64,000 nucleotides of DNA from the NCBI GenBank assembly GCA_900466605.1, contig UBMU01000027.1:1-64000 (forward strand). Reading direction: 5' to 3'. The DNA comes from Hyphomicrobiales bacterium (GTDB lineage Bacteria; Pseudomonadota; Alphaproteobacteria; Rhizobiales; Rhizobiaceae). A model generated the notes under the pieces. The model ran no database searches. It was not told the origin of the DNA and saw nothing but the letters and a program-made list of their open reading frames with translations. The position numbers and the translations under genes were made by a program. Below are positions 52,196 through 61,382 of this stretch, piece by piece (position 1 is the first letter of the stretch; each line of letters opens with the position of its first letter).

Positions 52196-55039
52196 ATGGG
52201 TTTGAGCTTTGAGACGCGGGGTTTTGCCGGAGAATCAAGCCGAAAGCTTGGATTTCTGTCGGGGGTCTCACTAGGGGTTTTACCCTCGGATTTAGCGTAC
52301 AGGCCGCTTCGGCCGCCGCCTTTTTCGTATCGACTGAAGCTCAACTCTATCAAGCGATCGCCGACGCGCAGGCGAGCCCGGATGCTTCTTCAACTATCAC
52401 GCTCACGGGCAGCTTCTCCCTCTCCAGCCCGTTCCCAGCCGTCGCGGGGAAAAATATTAAGGTAGAGACGGACGGCTATACTCTCACGTTCTCCGGCAGT
52501 AGTGCCTTCAATGTCTCTGCTGGTGCCACGCTCACTCTTTCTGGCGTCGCTGCGAATTCCACTTCGGTTCTGACAAAGACCGGTGATGGAACACTTTACC
52601 TTCAAGACAGGGCAACTGGGATTACTCGAGTTGCCCTGAACGATGGCTCGACCGTCATCACGGGCGGCGCGAACGTAACGTACGGAACATCGTCAGGGGG
52701 CACGCTCGCCCAGCTTGACCTCGCAGGAGCAACCGGATCGGAAGCATCCCTCACTATCTCTGGTGCGGGCACGCGCGTGCAAGCCTCTGGCACCGATGCC
52801 AATCAGCTTAGTGGCGGCGTGGGAAGTGTCTCGACGTTTACAATCCAAGACGGCGCTATGTTCACGTCGACAGGCGGCGTGACACTTCACAAAACGTCAA
52901 CGCTGGGCACTGCAACCGTAAACGTCCTTGGCGATGGTTCTACGTTGGCGGCAGCCTCTTTCGCCTCTGTTGCCGGTACCTCATACATCAATGTGGTGGA
53001 CGGCGGTGTCGTCAACATTGTCGGACAAACCTCGTTCGGTAGCATCGGAAATATCGGATACGCCGGAGCGAACGCCATGGTCGTGGTGTCGGGCGATGGC
53101 TCCGCGTGGAAAACTGGGACAACGCTTGCGATGCAAAGCGGCTCGTTGTCAAGTTCTGGACGGCGGCGTCGTAACCGCCACCACCGTCAACGTCGCGACA
53201 ACTACGAACGGGGTCATTCCAGACTTCAATGTCCTGGTGTCCGGCGACGGATCGGAACTTCGAGCAACCACAATGACAGTGGGGACAAGAGGCACCGGTG
53301 TCGTAACCATTGCCAACGACGCTCAGGTGATCATCAATGGCGGCACGTCGGCACTCGTTTTAGGCGGACCTCTTGCCAACAGCAACGCCTCGCTGAACAT
53401 CGGTGGCGTAGCAGGTGCTGCGGCGACAGCGGCAGGTACGCTTGTTGCCTCGGCGGTCACGCTCGCCGCCAGCGCAGAGATCAATTTCAATCACACCGAA
53501 ACCGGCTACGTTTTCGACACGCCGATCAACGGCAGCGGCGCGATCAACCAGTACCCCGGACGCACCATCTTCAATGCCGACCAGACAGGTTTTTCCGGCC
53601 TGGCAAGCATCCATAGCGGCGTGCTGGAGGTGAACGGTAGTCTCGGCGGAACTGTCGATATCAACGGCGGCACACTCGGCGGCGTCGGCACGGTTGGCGA
53701 TACGACGAACAATTCGGGCAGTTCCATCGCGCCAGGGATCAACGGCATCGGCACGCTGACGATCGGCGGCAACTATACCAGCAATGGCGGTGCGCTGCTG
53801 ATCGACGCAGCGCTTTACCAAGATGCCTCGCCGACTGATCTTCTTGCCGTGACGGGCGACACCATCCTCGGGACCGGCGCGACGAGGGTGTTCGTGACCA
53901 ATCTTGGCGGTTATGGCGGCGAGACCACGGGCGATGGTATCAAGATCGTCAACGTTGCAGGAGTATCTGCCTCCGATGTCTTCGTGCTCGGCGCGCCAAC
54001 GATCGGGGGGGCCAATCGCTACGGTCTCTTCCAGAACGGCATCACGGACCCGACTGACGGCGACTGGTATCTGCGGACTGTCAGCCTTGCGCCGACCGTG
54101 CCCGTCTATGAAAACTACCCGATCGTTCTTCTTGGCATGACCGACCTGCCGACGCTCAGGCAGCGCGTTGGGGACCGTTATTGGTCGGAGCAAGACGACA
54201 GTGTCGGCTCGGCAAATGGCTACACCGGGCCGCGCAATTTCTGGACCCGCATCGAAGGCGCGCATGACCACGCCGAGGGTAGTTCGACGACGGACATGTC
54301 CTATGAGAGTAACCGCTATCTGGTGGAGGTCGGCATCGACGGGTTGCTTGAAGAAACCGACAAGGGCCTATTGATCGCCGGCCTCAATGTCCAGTACGGC
54401 CAGACCCACGCCAACATCGCTTCCCCCCTCGGCAACGGCGACAACGACACGGATAGCTACAGCATCGGCGCGACGCTGACATGGTACGGCAGCGACGGTT
54501 TCTATGTCGATGGGCAGGCGCAGGTCGCCCGCCTGTCGACCGATCTCTCGGCTGACGAAGTCGGCAGGATGGTCGATCGCAATGATGGCAATGGCTATGC
54601 GCTGAGCATCGAAGCCGGTCGCAAGGTGGCCATCGACAACAGCTGGTCGATCATTCCTCAGGCGCAGTTGTCGTACAACTCCGTCAACTTCGACAGCTTT
54701 ACCGATCCCTTCAACGCGCATGTGAGCCTTGATCGCTCCGATAGCGCCAAGGGCCGTATCGGCGTGGCTGTGAACTATGATGACGGTGCCGGAGCAAGCG
54801 GCAACCACGTTTATGCGATCGCCAACCTGACCTACGATTTCCGCAATGGCACGTCGGTGAATGTATCTGATGTCAACGTGAAGTTCGAACCGGAGAAGTT
54901 CGCCGCCGAATTCGGCGTCGGCGGAACTTACCGCTGGGCGGAAGGCACGTACAGCCTATATGGGGAAGCACTGACCACCACGCGCTTCGACGGCGGCTAT
55001 GGCTTGAAGGGAACGGTCGGCTTTACCACCGTCTTCTGA
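52196..55039 (+). pseudogene. Autotransporter with two single-base frameshifts
   Basis: ATG 52196 (AGGAAAAGG upstream) gives KLGFLSGVSLG, then goes out of frame. One extra G in the GGGG run near 52273 would continue GFTLGFSVQAASAAA, a perfect signal-peptide end, followed by a passenger (STEAQLYQAIADAQAS onward). Near 53150 the frame shifts back; removing one A from TCAAGTT gives GSLSVLDGGVVTATTVNV. The rest is open to 55039. It has strand repeats (VLVSGDGSELRATT, GTRGTGVVTIANDAQV), a PATR-like segment (GLASIHSGVLEVNGSLGGT), and a C-terminal barrel of about 280 residues ending GTVGFTTVF. As written it is not translatable in one frame. It is either a pseudogene or carries two homopolymer errors. 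Confidence 0.82.
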
Positions 55040-55045
55040 TCCGCG

Positions 55046-55438
55046 TTACGACAGGTTCTGCCGGTTGAAGGCGATGATCTTCTGGTCACGCAGATCGTCG
55101 ATGCTGAGGTCTTCGCGCTCGGCCAGCGGGTTGGTGTGGCCAACCGCCAGATGATAGCGTTCATGGGCAATCGAGACGAACCTCAGTGAGCCGATGTTTT
55201 CGACCGGCCGGATGAAGCCGAGATTGAGCTGGCCGCTCTCCAGACCGCGGATGATATCGCCGGTGTTGCCGGAGGTGATATGGATGCGGACGTCGGGATA
55301 CTTGCGGGCGATCTTCGACAGAAACGTCGGCAGCATGCCCATGGTGGCGGGATAGACGGTGCCGATCCTGATCTGGCGGATGCGGCTGCCGCCGGCGGCC
55401 CGTGTCAGCTCGGTGCCGAGGTCGAGCGCCGCCAAACG
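55046..55438 (-). pseudogene. LysR-type regulator, effector-domain relic
   Basis: About 130 codons of a LysR substrate-binding domain (IRIGTVYPATMGMLPTFLSKIARKYPDVRIHITSGNTGDIIRGLESGQLNLGFIRP, then VGHTNPLAERE). The helix-turn-helix is missing, cut off at about 55438 where another relic begins, and the C-terminus stops early at 55046, just after the autotransporter end. Not functional. Confidence 0.8.
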
Positions 55439-55640
55439 TCAGTCCTCGCATTCGGCTGCCGTCTTCGACAAGCTCTTCCGGTCCTGCCACTCTTGCGGCG
55501 TCACCGTCTTGACGTCGAACTGGTCACGCGTGCGGGCATAGGTATGGCCACCCATGCGGCCGACGGCGTCCATCACTTGCTGGTCGATATGCAGGTTCGT
55601 CGCATTGACCGCATTGGTCCGGACGAATCTCGCGCGCAGG
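55439..55640 (-). pseudogene. Flavin reductase-like (DIM6/NTAB) C-terminal relic
   Basis: A minus-strand stretch reads NATNLHIDQQVMDAVGRMGGHTYARTRDQFDVKTVTPQEW, matching the end of flavin-reductase-like FMN-binding proteins (HID, RMGG, YARTRDRF). Upstream sequence is not in the family. It is fused at about 55438 to the LysR relic, marking a deletion or recombination point. Confidence 0.6.
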
Positions 55641-56201
55641 GCCGACTTGCAGCGTCGTGTGGCGGCGGCCATCGAAGGGCGCGTACGCCTGACGGAGGGC
55701 CAGGGCGATCGGCATACGTTTCTGGCAGTGCCAGAGAACTTCTCATTAGCTGATCTGCTCGAGGCGGGGCAGTGGCGCTTCCTTGATAGCGCAAACGCTT
55801 GTCTCGCCTTGAAGGAACTCGAACCGGCGCGATGCCCTCGGCGGTGGTGAACAGCGTGTGCCTGTTCTTTCAATATGGACTTACGACCAAGCGATGCCGC
55901 ATCTCTCGTTCACGAGCACCCAATAGAAGCCGTTGGAATTTCATAGGCTTGCAGAGAGTAAGCCAGCACCTGTTTACGCGGACGTTTACCGTAACGTACT
56001 TACCAATATCCCACACGCACCTACTCTGCACCTGCACCCAGTTAGCCGAAACGTGAACATTGGAGAACGTGATGGCTCCCCGGGAAAGCGCAGTTACTCG
56101 TGTCCGGATGTGATGACAGCGCGCGCCAATAAACTGTTGCAATTCCGAAATCCGCGCGCCTCCGCGCCTTCTGACCGTCAACGAAAATCTCGGTGGTAGA
56201 G
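55641..56201. other. Intergenic stretch, no supported gene
   Basis: About 560 bases before the antiporter gene. Open frames on both strands are low-complexity or arginine-rich shadows. It probably contains further decayed sequence plus the promoter of the downstream transporter. Confidence 0.4.
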
Positions 56202-57893
56202 ATGCAGACCCTATCTGGAATACTTAACGACCACCCGGAGCTTGCGCTCTTCCTCACGCTTGCCATCGGCTATGCGGTCGGAAAGTTCAGAGTCGGCAGT
56301 TTCACACTGGGATCGGTGGCCGGTTGCTTAATCGCAGGCGTATTGGTCGGGCAAACTGGCGTCCAGGTCGCCAACGATGTGAAGCAGGCTTTTTTCCTAC
56401 TTTTTCTCTTTGCGATCGGTTATCGCACCGGGCCGCAATTCTTCCGCAGCCTCAATCGCGAGGCGCTCCCCCAGATCGCGATCACGGTGGTGGTCTGTGT
56501 CGTGGGCCTTGCGGTCGTTTGGGCGTTGGCCGCACTGCTGGGCCTGAACGTTGGAATTGCCGCCGGTCTACTTGCTGGCGCCATGACCGAGTCGGCGACC
56601 GTTGGTGTGGCAATTGACACCTTCCGAAAAACCGGCGCCCAAGAGGTGGTGCAGCGCGCCTTTGAGGCGGACGTCGCGACCGCGTTCGCTGTTTCCTATC
56701 TCGTCGGCGTAATCACTACAATCCTTGTCTTGTCGCAACTGCTGCCGCGGCTGCTGGCGCGATCACTACCGGAAGCCTGCGCTGAGATGGAGGCAAAACT
56801 AAACGCACCAACCGACGATCACACAACCGGAGAGTCAGCCAGACGCGCGATCGAGGCTCGCGCTTTCGCCGTTGATCCGCGGTGGGTTGGAATGAGTGTT
56901 TCCGAAGCTGAAGCGCAAGTCCCTCCTGGGGCCAAGGCGTACGTCGAGCAGATTCGACGAGGCCGCGACATTGTTGTTGCTTACCCCGATTTCAGGTTTG
57001 AGCTTGGCGACGTTGTCGCGGTGGCCGGACTGCGCGGTCTTTTGGTGGAGAAGGGCGCCGGGATCGGTACGGAAATCGATGACGCGGAATTGTTGGACAT
57101 ACCCACCGAAACGCTCGATGTCGTCGTCACGAAACGATCCGTCATCGGCAAGACACTTTTTGAACTCAGGCGTGAGCCTGAGGCACGCACGATCTTCCTT
57201 CGCAAGGTAACAAGGCTGGGCGCGGAACTTCCGGCATACGGCGGCTTGAAAGTCGAGAGGGGCGACGTGATGACCATCGTCGGTAGCCGCAAACATGTCG
57301 AGGAAGCTGCTGCTGCCGTTGGCTACGCTGACCGTCCAACGACGGCGACCGACATGGTTTATGTTGCCTTGTTTATTTTTCTCGGAGGAGTGATCGGAAT
57401 TCCTGCCCTTCGGATTGGCGCCTTGGAATTGGGACTTGGCGTGGCTGTGGGGACGCTCCTCGGCGGACTGGTCGCCGGTTGGCTCCGCGCCCGTCGGCGG
57501 ACATTCGGCTTCGTTCCCGCGGCCACATTATGGCTCTTTGATTCCGTTGGGCTTTCGGCCTTCATCGCTTGTGTCGGCATTTCAGCGGGCCCGAGCTTTG
57601 TCAGTGGCCTTCTTGCATCGGGTCCTGCGCTGGTACTGATTACAATCGTCGTTGTAGTTGCCTCGCATGGGCTTGCCGTCCTAGTCGGCACTCGGATTTT
57701 CAAAATGAACGAAGGAGTTCTTATTGGTACCTGCTGTGGAGCCGGTACCTCGGCCCCTGCCCTGGCGGCGGTCCAGGACGTCGCCAAAAGCAGCGTACCG
57801 GCGTTGGGCTACGGCCTCGGGTATGCAATCGGTAACGTGTTGCTTGCCTTGTGGGGTGCGGTCTTGGTGACTGTACTGGGAGGAGCTGGCTGA
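56202..57893 (+). CDS. AspT/YidE-type transporter (AAE family)
   Basis: A 563-residue membrane protein. Two blocks of about five TM helices (residues 1-180 and 385-560) flank a cytosolic region with two TrkA_C/RCK_C-like domains (about 220-375; SVSEAEAQVPPGAKAYVEQIRRG and RSVIGKTLFELRREPEART). Family repeats are visible in both halves (LLFLFAIGYRTGPQFF with GAMTESATVGVA; ACVGISAGPSFV with GTCCGAGTSAPALAAVQ). AspT exchanges aspartate and alanine; other members move organic acids. The ATG at 56202 is preferred over the GTG at 56193. Isolated gene; substrate unknown. Confidence 0.88.
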   Translation: MQTLSGILNDHPELALFLTLAIGYAVGKFRVGSFTLGSVAGCLIAGVLVGQTGVQVANDVKQAFFLLFLFAIGYRTGPQFFRSLNREALPQIAITVVVCVVGLAVVWALAALLGLNVGIAAGLLAGAMTESATVGVAIDTFRKTGAQEVVQRAFEADVATAFAVSYLVGVITTILVLSQLLPRLLARSLPEACAEMEAKLNAPTDDHTTGESARRAIEARAFAVDPRWVGMSVSEAEAQVPPGAKAYVEQIRRGRDIVVAYPDFRFELGDVVAVAGLRGLLVEKGAGIGTEIDDAELLDIPTETLDVVVTKRSVIGKTLFELRREPEARTIFLRKVTRLGAELPAYGGLKVERGDVMTIVGSRKHVEEAAAAVGYADRPTTATDMVYVALFIFLGGVIGIPALRIGALELGLGVAVGTLLGGLVAGWLRARRRTFGFVPAATLWLFDSVGLSAFIACVGISAGPSFVSGLLASGPALVLITIVVVVASHGLAVLVGTRIFKMNEGVLIGTCCGAGTSAPALAAVQDVAKSSVPALGYGLGYAIGNVLLALWGAVLVTVLGGAG

Positions 57894-58420
57894 TAGGCGG
57901 GTGGATGCCCGGACATGAGGCAGATCGACGGTTGAGCGGATGCTGAAGTCGGGTCAGCCCCGTCAGAGCGAGCTAAGGAACGCCGGTGAGAAGTGGATCA
58001 ATAACTCCAGTCGAGGCGTCGAAATCAGACAAGCCGAGCAAGGAGGAGAATTGCCTGGATGGCAGGTGGTGGAAGTTGGTCCGGCGGGGCGGACCGCGAG
58101 GATGAGGGCGACCGCGACAGGATCACGACTCTTGCCCACACCCCCCACCGTCAATCGTTTCATCGAGTCGCGTGGTAACGACCAAGGACACCACAGTCGC
58201 CTGTGCCAGAACCGCCACGCGCCAGAGAACGGTATTGTATGGCTCCAACATCCAGCTCGCCTATTGCTGGGCGCTTTCGTATCGGCGCCATCAACGAGTG
58301 AGCCAATACCGTGTGCCCCCAACCGCCACGGGCGGCCTCATCTCCGTTGAGCTCCTATTCCGCGACAACCGTGGTGCGGATGGCGGGATCCTCCCCTTGC
58401 GCAAGGGCATCGGGATGGCA
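57894..58420. other. Intergenic stretch, no supported gene
   Basis: About 530 bases between convergent genes. Frames exist on both strands, but none has family-like sequence or a clear ribosome site. No hairpin strong enough to call. Confidence 0.4.
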
Positions 58421-60181
58421 TCACAGGTCAACTATGATGTCGCCCTGGGGCTGCGAACAGCAAAGCAGTATGTTGCCATCTGCAGGCGCATCGATTGGGC
58501 TCGGCTGGTAGGTAACCGTTCCTGAGATTACTCCGGTCTCGCAGGTATGGCATACGCCGGTGCGGCAGGACCAACGCGCCGGGATATCGCACGCTTCTAC
58601 GAGTTCCAGGAGGCTGTGTAGGCTCGGGTCCCATCGTACTGCCAGGCCGCTACGGGCGAACGAGACGAGTGCACCGTTGCCGGGTCGGCCCTCCGGCAGA
58701 TGCGGCGGCCGTGGCGGCGAAGCTGCGATGCCGGGGGTAATGGACGAGCCAGAACCGAACATTTCGGTGTGGATGCGGCCGCGCGCCACACCGAGGCTTG
58801 TAAGCCCCTCCGTCAGGTCGCTCATGAAACTCGAGGGCCCGCAGACGTAGCAATCGCTGTCGACCGGCAAACAAAGCGTCCGCAACGTTGCCGTATCCAA
58901 ATGGCCCGCCGAGTCGTAGTTGACGCCCTCTCTGTCACCCGGGACCGGCGTGCTGTAGCAGATATGACTGCGAGCGTGCGGGAGCGATCGAACGAGCTCG
59001 CGAACTTCGTTTGCGAACGGATGTTCCAGGCTGCTGCGTGTCCCGTAGAGCCACCATATCCCCCTCCGCGATTGTTCGGCCGCGAGAGCATGGAGCATCC
59101 CGAGGACCGGGGTGACCCCTATTCCCGCGCTTATTAGCACCACTGGACCCGTGCCGGGCATCAATGTAAAGCTGCCGCGCGGGGCGCTCGCCTGTACGAG
59201 ATCACCCTCGCTCAGTTCTTCACTCACATACTTTCCGGCGGCGCCCTGAGGCTCTCGCTTGATTGTCACCCTGAACAAACTGCCGTCCCTGCGGCCTGAC
59301 AGTGAATAGCTCCGGAGGATCCGCGGCGCCTGATGTGGCTGCATCTGGAGAACTATGAACTGTCCCGGCAGGTAGCTCTCCAATGACCTTCCATCTGTGG
59401 GGACGAGTTCAAGCGACGTAACACCGTCGGCCTCCTGCAATTTGCGAAGCACGCGGAACGAACGGAAGCCGCGCCATGCCGGCCCGGGCTGTGCCTTCCC
59501 GGTAAGACCGGCGTTGCCCGTCTCGTCTCCGCCCTCAGCCGATTGGGCCAGCAGCTCCTCGAACGAGTGCTGCCAGCCGGCACTTAAAGCCGGGATACGC
59601 AACGCACGTTCTAGCCTGTCGGGAGGATGTCCTGGCTTGTAGAGCAGCGCATTGATTTCCGAGACGGTCATACCTCCCTCGCCGGACGCAATTTTCACGA
59701 TATCGGTCCCGGCCTGAACCTCGCCTTCCGTGATGACGCGGAGATAGAAGCCCGGTCTGCCGTGCGACACGAGCAGCGCCGCCATTTCGGGCACGTCCAT
59801 TCGAATGCCCAGTCGATAACAGGTAACGCGCGGCTGCGTCACCTCGAAGAGCGCGCCGCCGATGTGGTAACGGTCACCAATGCAGACCTCGTCGTCGGCT
59901 AGGCCATCGACGGTGAAATTCTCACCGAACTGACCGTGGACGAAGTCGGTCCGCCCAAGATACCTTTCCCAATATCGATAGGAATCGATTTGATAGACGA
60001 ACACCGCACGGTGCTCGCCGCCGTGCCCGGTGCGGTCCGCCTGCCCGTCGCCATCTATGTTCAATCTGCGGACCATGCGCGGGCCTTCGACTGGAAATTT
60101 CCAGATGGCCGTCTTAACGATCCTGTTCTGCCATTCGACGTCGCGGGGCAACCCTACATTGACAGAAAGAAGGCGAGCCAT
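58421..60181 (-). CDS. MOSC domain fused to ferredoxin-NADP reductase-type module with 2Fe-2S domain
   Basis: A 586-residue fusion. Residues 1-220 are YiiM-like MOSC (GHGGEHRAVFVYQ, GQFGENFTVDGL, and TQPRVTCYRLG with the likely catalytic cysteine). A flavodoxin-reductase-like part follows from about 250 with an FAD site (RSYSLSG), an NAD site (VLISAGIGVTPVLGML) and YVCGPSSFM. A C-terminal plant-type 2Fe-2S ferredoxin carries CRTGVCHTC and the distant C in LLCCS. MOSC enzymes bind molybdenum cofactor and reduce N-hydroxylated compounds. The fusion would carry its own electron chain from NAD(P)H. The ATG at 60181 has GGGGAG 7 bases upstream. Confidence 0.88.
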   Translation of the reverse strand: MARLLSVNVGLPRDVEWQNRIVKTAIWKFPVEGPRMVRRLNIDGDGQADRTGHGGEHRAVFVYQIDSYRYWERYLGRTDFVHGQFGENFTVDGLADDEVCIGDRYHIGGALFEVTQPRVTCYRLGIRMDVPEMAALLVSHGRPGFYLRVITEGEVQAGTDIVKIASGEGGMTVSEINALLYKPGHPPDRLERALRIPALSAGWQHSFEELLAQSAEGGDETGNAGLTGKAQPGPAWRGFRSFRVLRKLQEADGVTSLELVPTDGRSLESYLPGQFIVLQMQPHQAPRILRSYSLSGRRDGSLFRVTIKREPQGAAGKYVSEELSEGDLVQASAPRGSFTLMPGTGPVVLISAGIGVTPVLGMLHALAAEQSRRGIWWLYGTRSSLEHPFANEVRELVRSLPHARSHICYSTPVPGDREGVNYDSAGHLDTATLRTLCLPVDSDCYVCGPSSFMSDLTEGLTSLGVARGRIHTEMFGSGSSITPGIAASPPRPPHLPEGRPGNGALVSFARSGLAVRWDPSLHSLLELVEACDIPARWSCRTGVCHTCETGVISGTVTYQPSPIDAPADGNILLCCSQPQGDIIVDL

Positions 60182-60518
60182 AGACATACTCCCCGTACAG
60201 ATGCCGCGTCTTTGAGGATCTGAAGCTTTTGATCCGTACGCGGACATGTTGCCAGCTTCGACACCAGAGAACATCCGAACGCATGTTCGATTCCATTATA
60301 CGAAGGTGTCGCAGAATGGCCGTTCGAAAATAGGCCTTTCTCTTCACCGATCGGCGATGTCGTGGCCATCAAGAGACGAATACCCGAGCAAGCGCCGAGA
60401 TGGCGCGGGGAAACATCCCGGTTCGCTGTTCTGGCCCGACAGCCGCATGTCGCTACCGCTATTTCAACGAGTTCGTTAGAGGATCGCGGAAACCGCGCGA
60501 AATGGATATTGTACCTAA

Positions 60519-60737
60519 GTGCTGCCCATTAACACGGCGCCGGCGGGCCAAACGATGCAAGCTGCTCAGCGGCGCCACGCGATCGTCAGACGATTACTAA
60601 TGGTATGGCTTGGGCGAGAAAATTCTGATGTCGTAGCTCATCACCTGACCTACGTTCGAAACATTTGCGCCCATCATGATCGGGTATGGAACAAGAAGTT
60701 CACCGTGATAGTGGCGCCTTATGGCTTTCAGAGCTGA
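60519..60737 (+). pseudogene. Abi_2 (AbiD/AbiF) family relic
   Basis: The C-terminal part of this frame reads VVAHHLTYVRNICAHHDRVWNKKFTV, the hallmark RNxxAHH-R-WN segment of Abi_2 abortive-infection proteins. The rest of the roughly 300-residue protein is not recognisable upstream, so it is a fragment. It lies in the roughly 620-bp stretch between the MOSC fusion and the Lrp gene, which holds nothing else I can support. Confidence 0.6.
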
Positions 60738-60800
60738 TACTGGGTTTCACATCTGCCATACGTAGCGCGCAGCTGCCCATATGGAACGATTTTCAAGAGC

Positions 60801-61283
60801 TCACCGCAGCTGGCGCAGATCTAGTGGACGATTGTTGATAATTGCTTCCATTGAGAAGAAGCCGGTCACTGTTGCAAGATCGAAGTTCGTGATGAGCTTC
60901 TGATAGAACGCATCGTAGCCAGACATCCCTTTCGTGACGACCTTGATGAGGTAGTCCCAATCTCCCCCGATACGATAGAAATCGATCACTTCGGGGATCC
61001 GCTCGACATGTGCCCGAAAACCTTCGCTCCATTCCTTCGAATGGTGGCGCGTGCGGATCATCACGAAGACCGTAAGATCAAATCCAAGCGCCTGAAGATC
61101 GATATTGCTATGAGCCCCTCGGATCAGCCCAATCGAATTCAGACGTTGCAATCGCCGCCAGCAAGCGTTCTGAGAAAGGCCAATCTTCTCGGCCAGATCT
61201 CGCTGGGAGAGATTCGCATCAGTTTGCATCGCACTCAAAATCTTTATGTCAAATTCGTCGAGTTTTTCCATTTCGTCGTTCAT
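60801..61283 (-). CDS. Lrp/AsnC family regulator
   Basis: A 160-residue regulator. The N-terminal helix-turn-helix covers about 10-60 (LDEFDIKILSAMQTDANLSQRDLAEKIGLSQNACWRRLQRL). The RAM effector domain covers about 75-150 (VFVMIRTRHHSKEWSEGFRAHVERIPEVIDFYRIGGDWDYLIKVV). It diverges from the aminotransferase gene, with repeated TCAGAAAAT boxes between them, so it is probably the local, amino-acid-responsive regulator of the sulfur module. Cysteine is a natural candidate effector. The start at ATG 61283 is used; the ATG at 61271 is possible because ribosome sites are weak. Confidence 0.9.
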   Translation of the reverse strand: MNDEMEKLDEFDIKILSAMQTDANLSQRDLAEKIGLSQNACWRRLQRLNSIGLIRGAHSNIDLQALGFDLTVFVMIRTRHHSKEWSEGFRAHVERIPEVIDFYRIGGDWDYLIKVVTKGMSGYDAFYQKLITNFDLATVTGFFSMEAIINNRPLDLRQLR

Positions 61284-61295
61284 TTGAAATGCCAA

Positions 61296-61331
61296 TCAGA
61301 AAATTACTCAGAAAATAGGTGAATTTTTTGA
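61296..61331. promoter_or_regulatory. Candidate Lrp operator repeats
   Basis: Two direct copies of TCAGAAAAT (61296-61304, 61308-61316) are followed by a near-inverted copy ATTTTTTGA (61323-61331) in the 99-bp divergent promoter region. Spacing of 12-15 bases between elements suits the octameric Lrp fold. Inference from position and repetition. Confidence 0.5.
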
Positions 61332-61382
61332 GCGTGAAGCAGGATACGATCGGTGTCAATATCCGAGCTTAGGAGAAAGCCC

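Noticed and set aside
57963..58350. Open frames on both strands in the gap after the antiporter
   Set aside because: Composition is shadow-like on both strands, with no motif or credible start.
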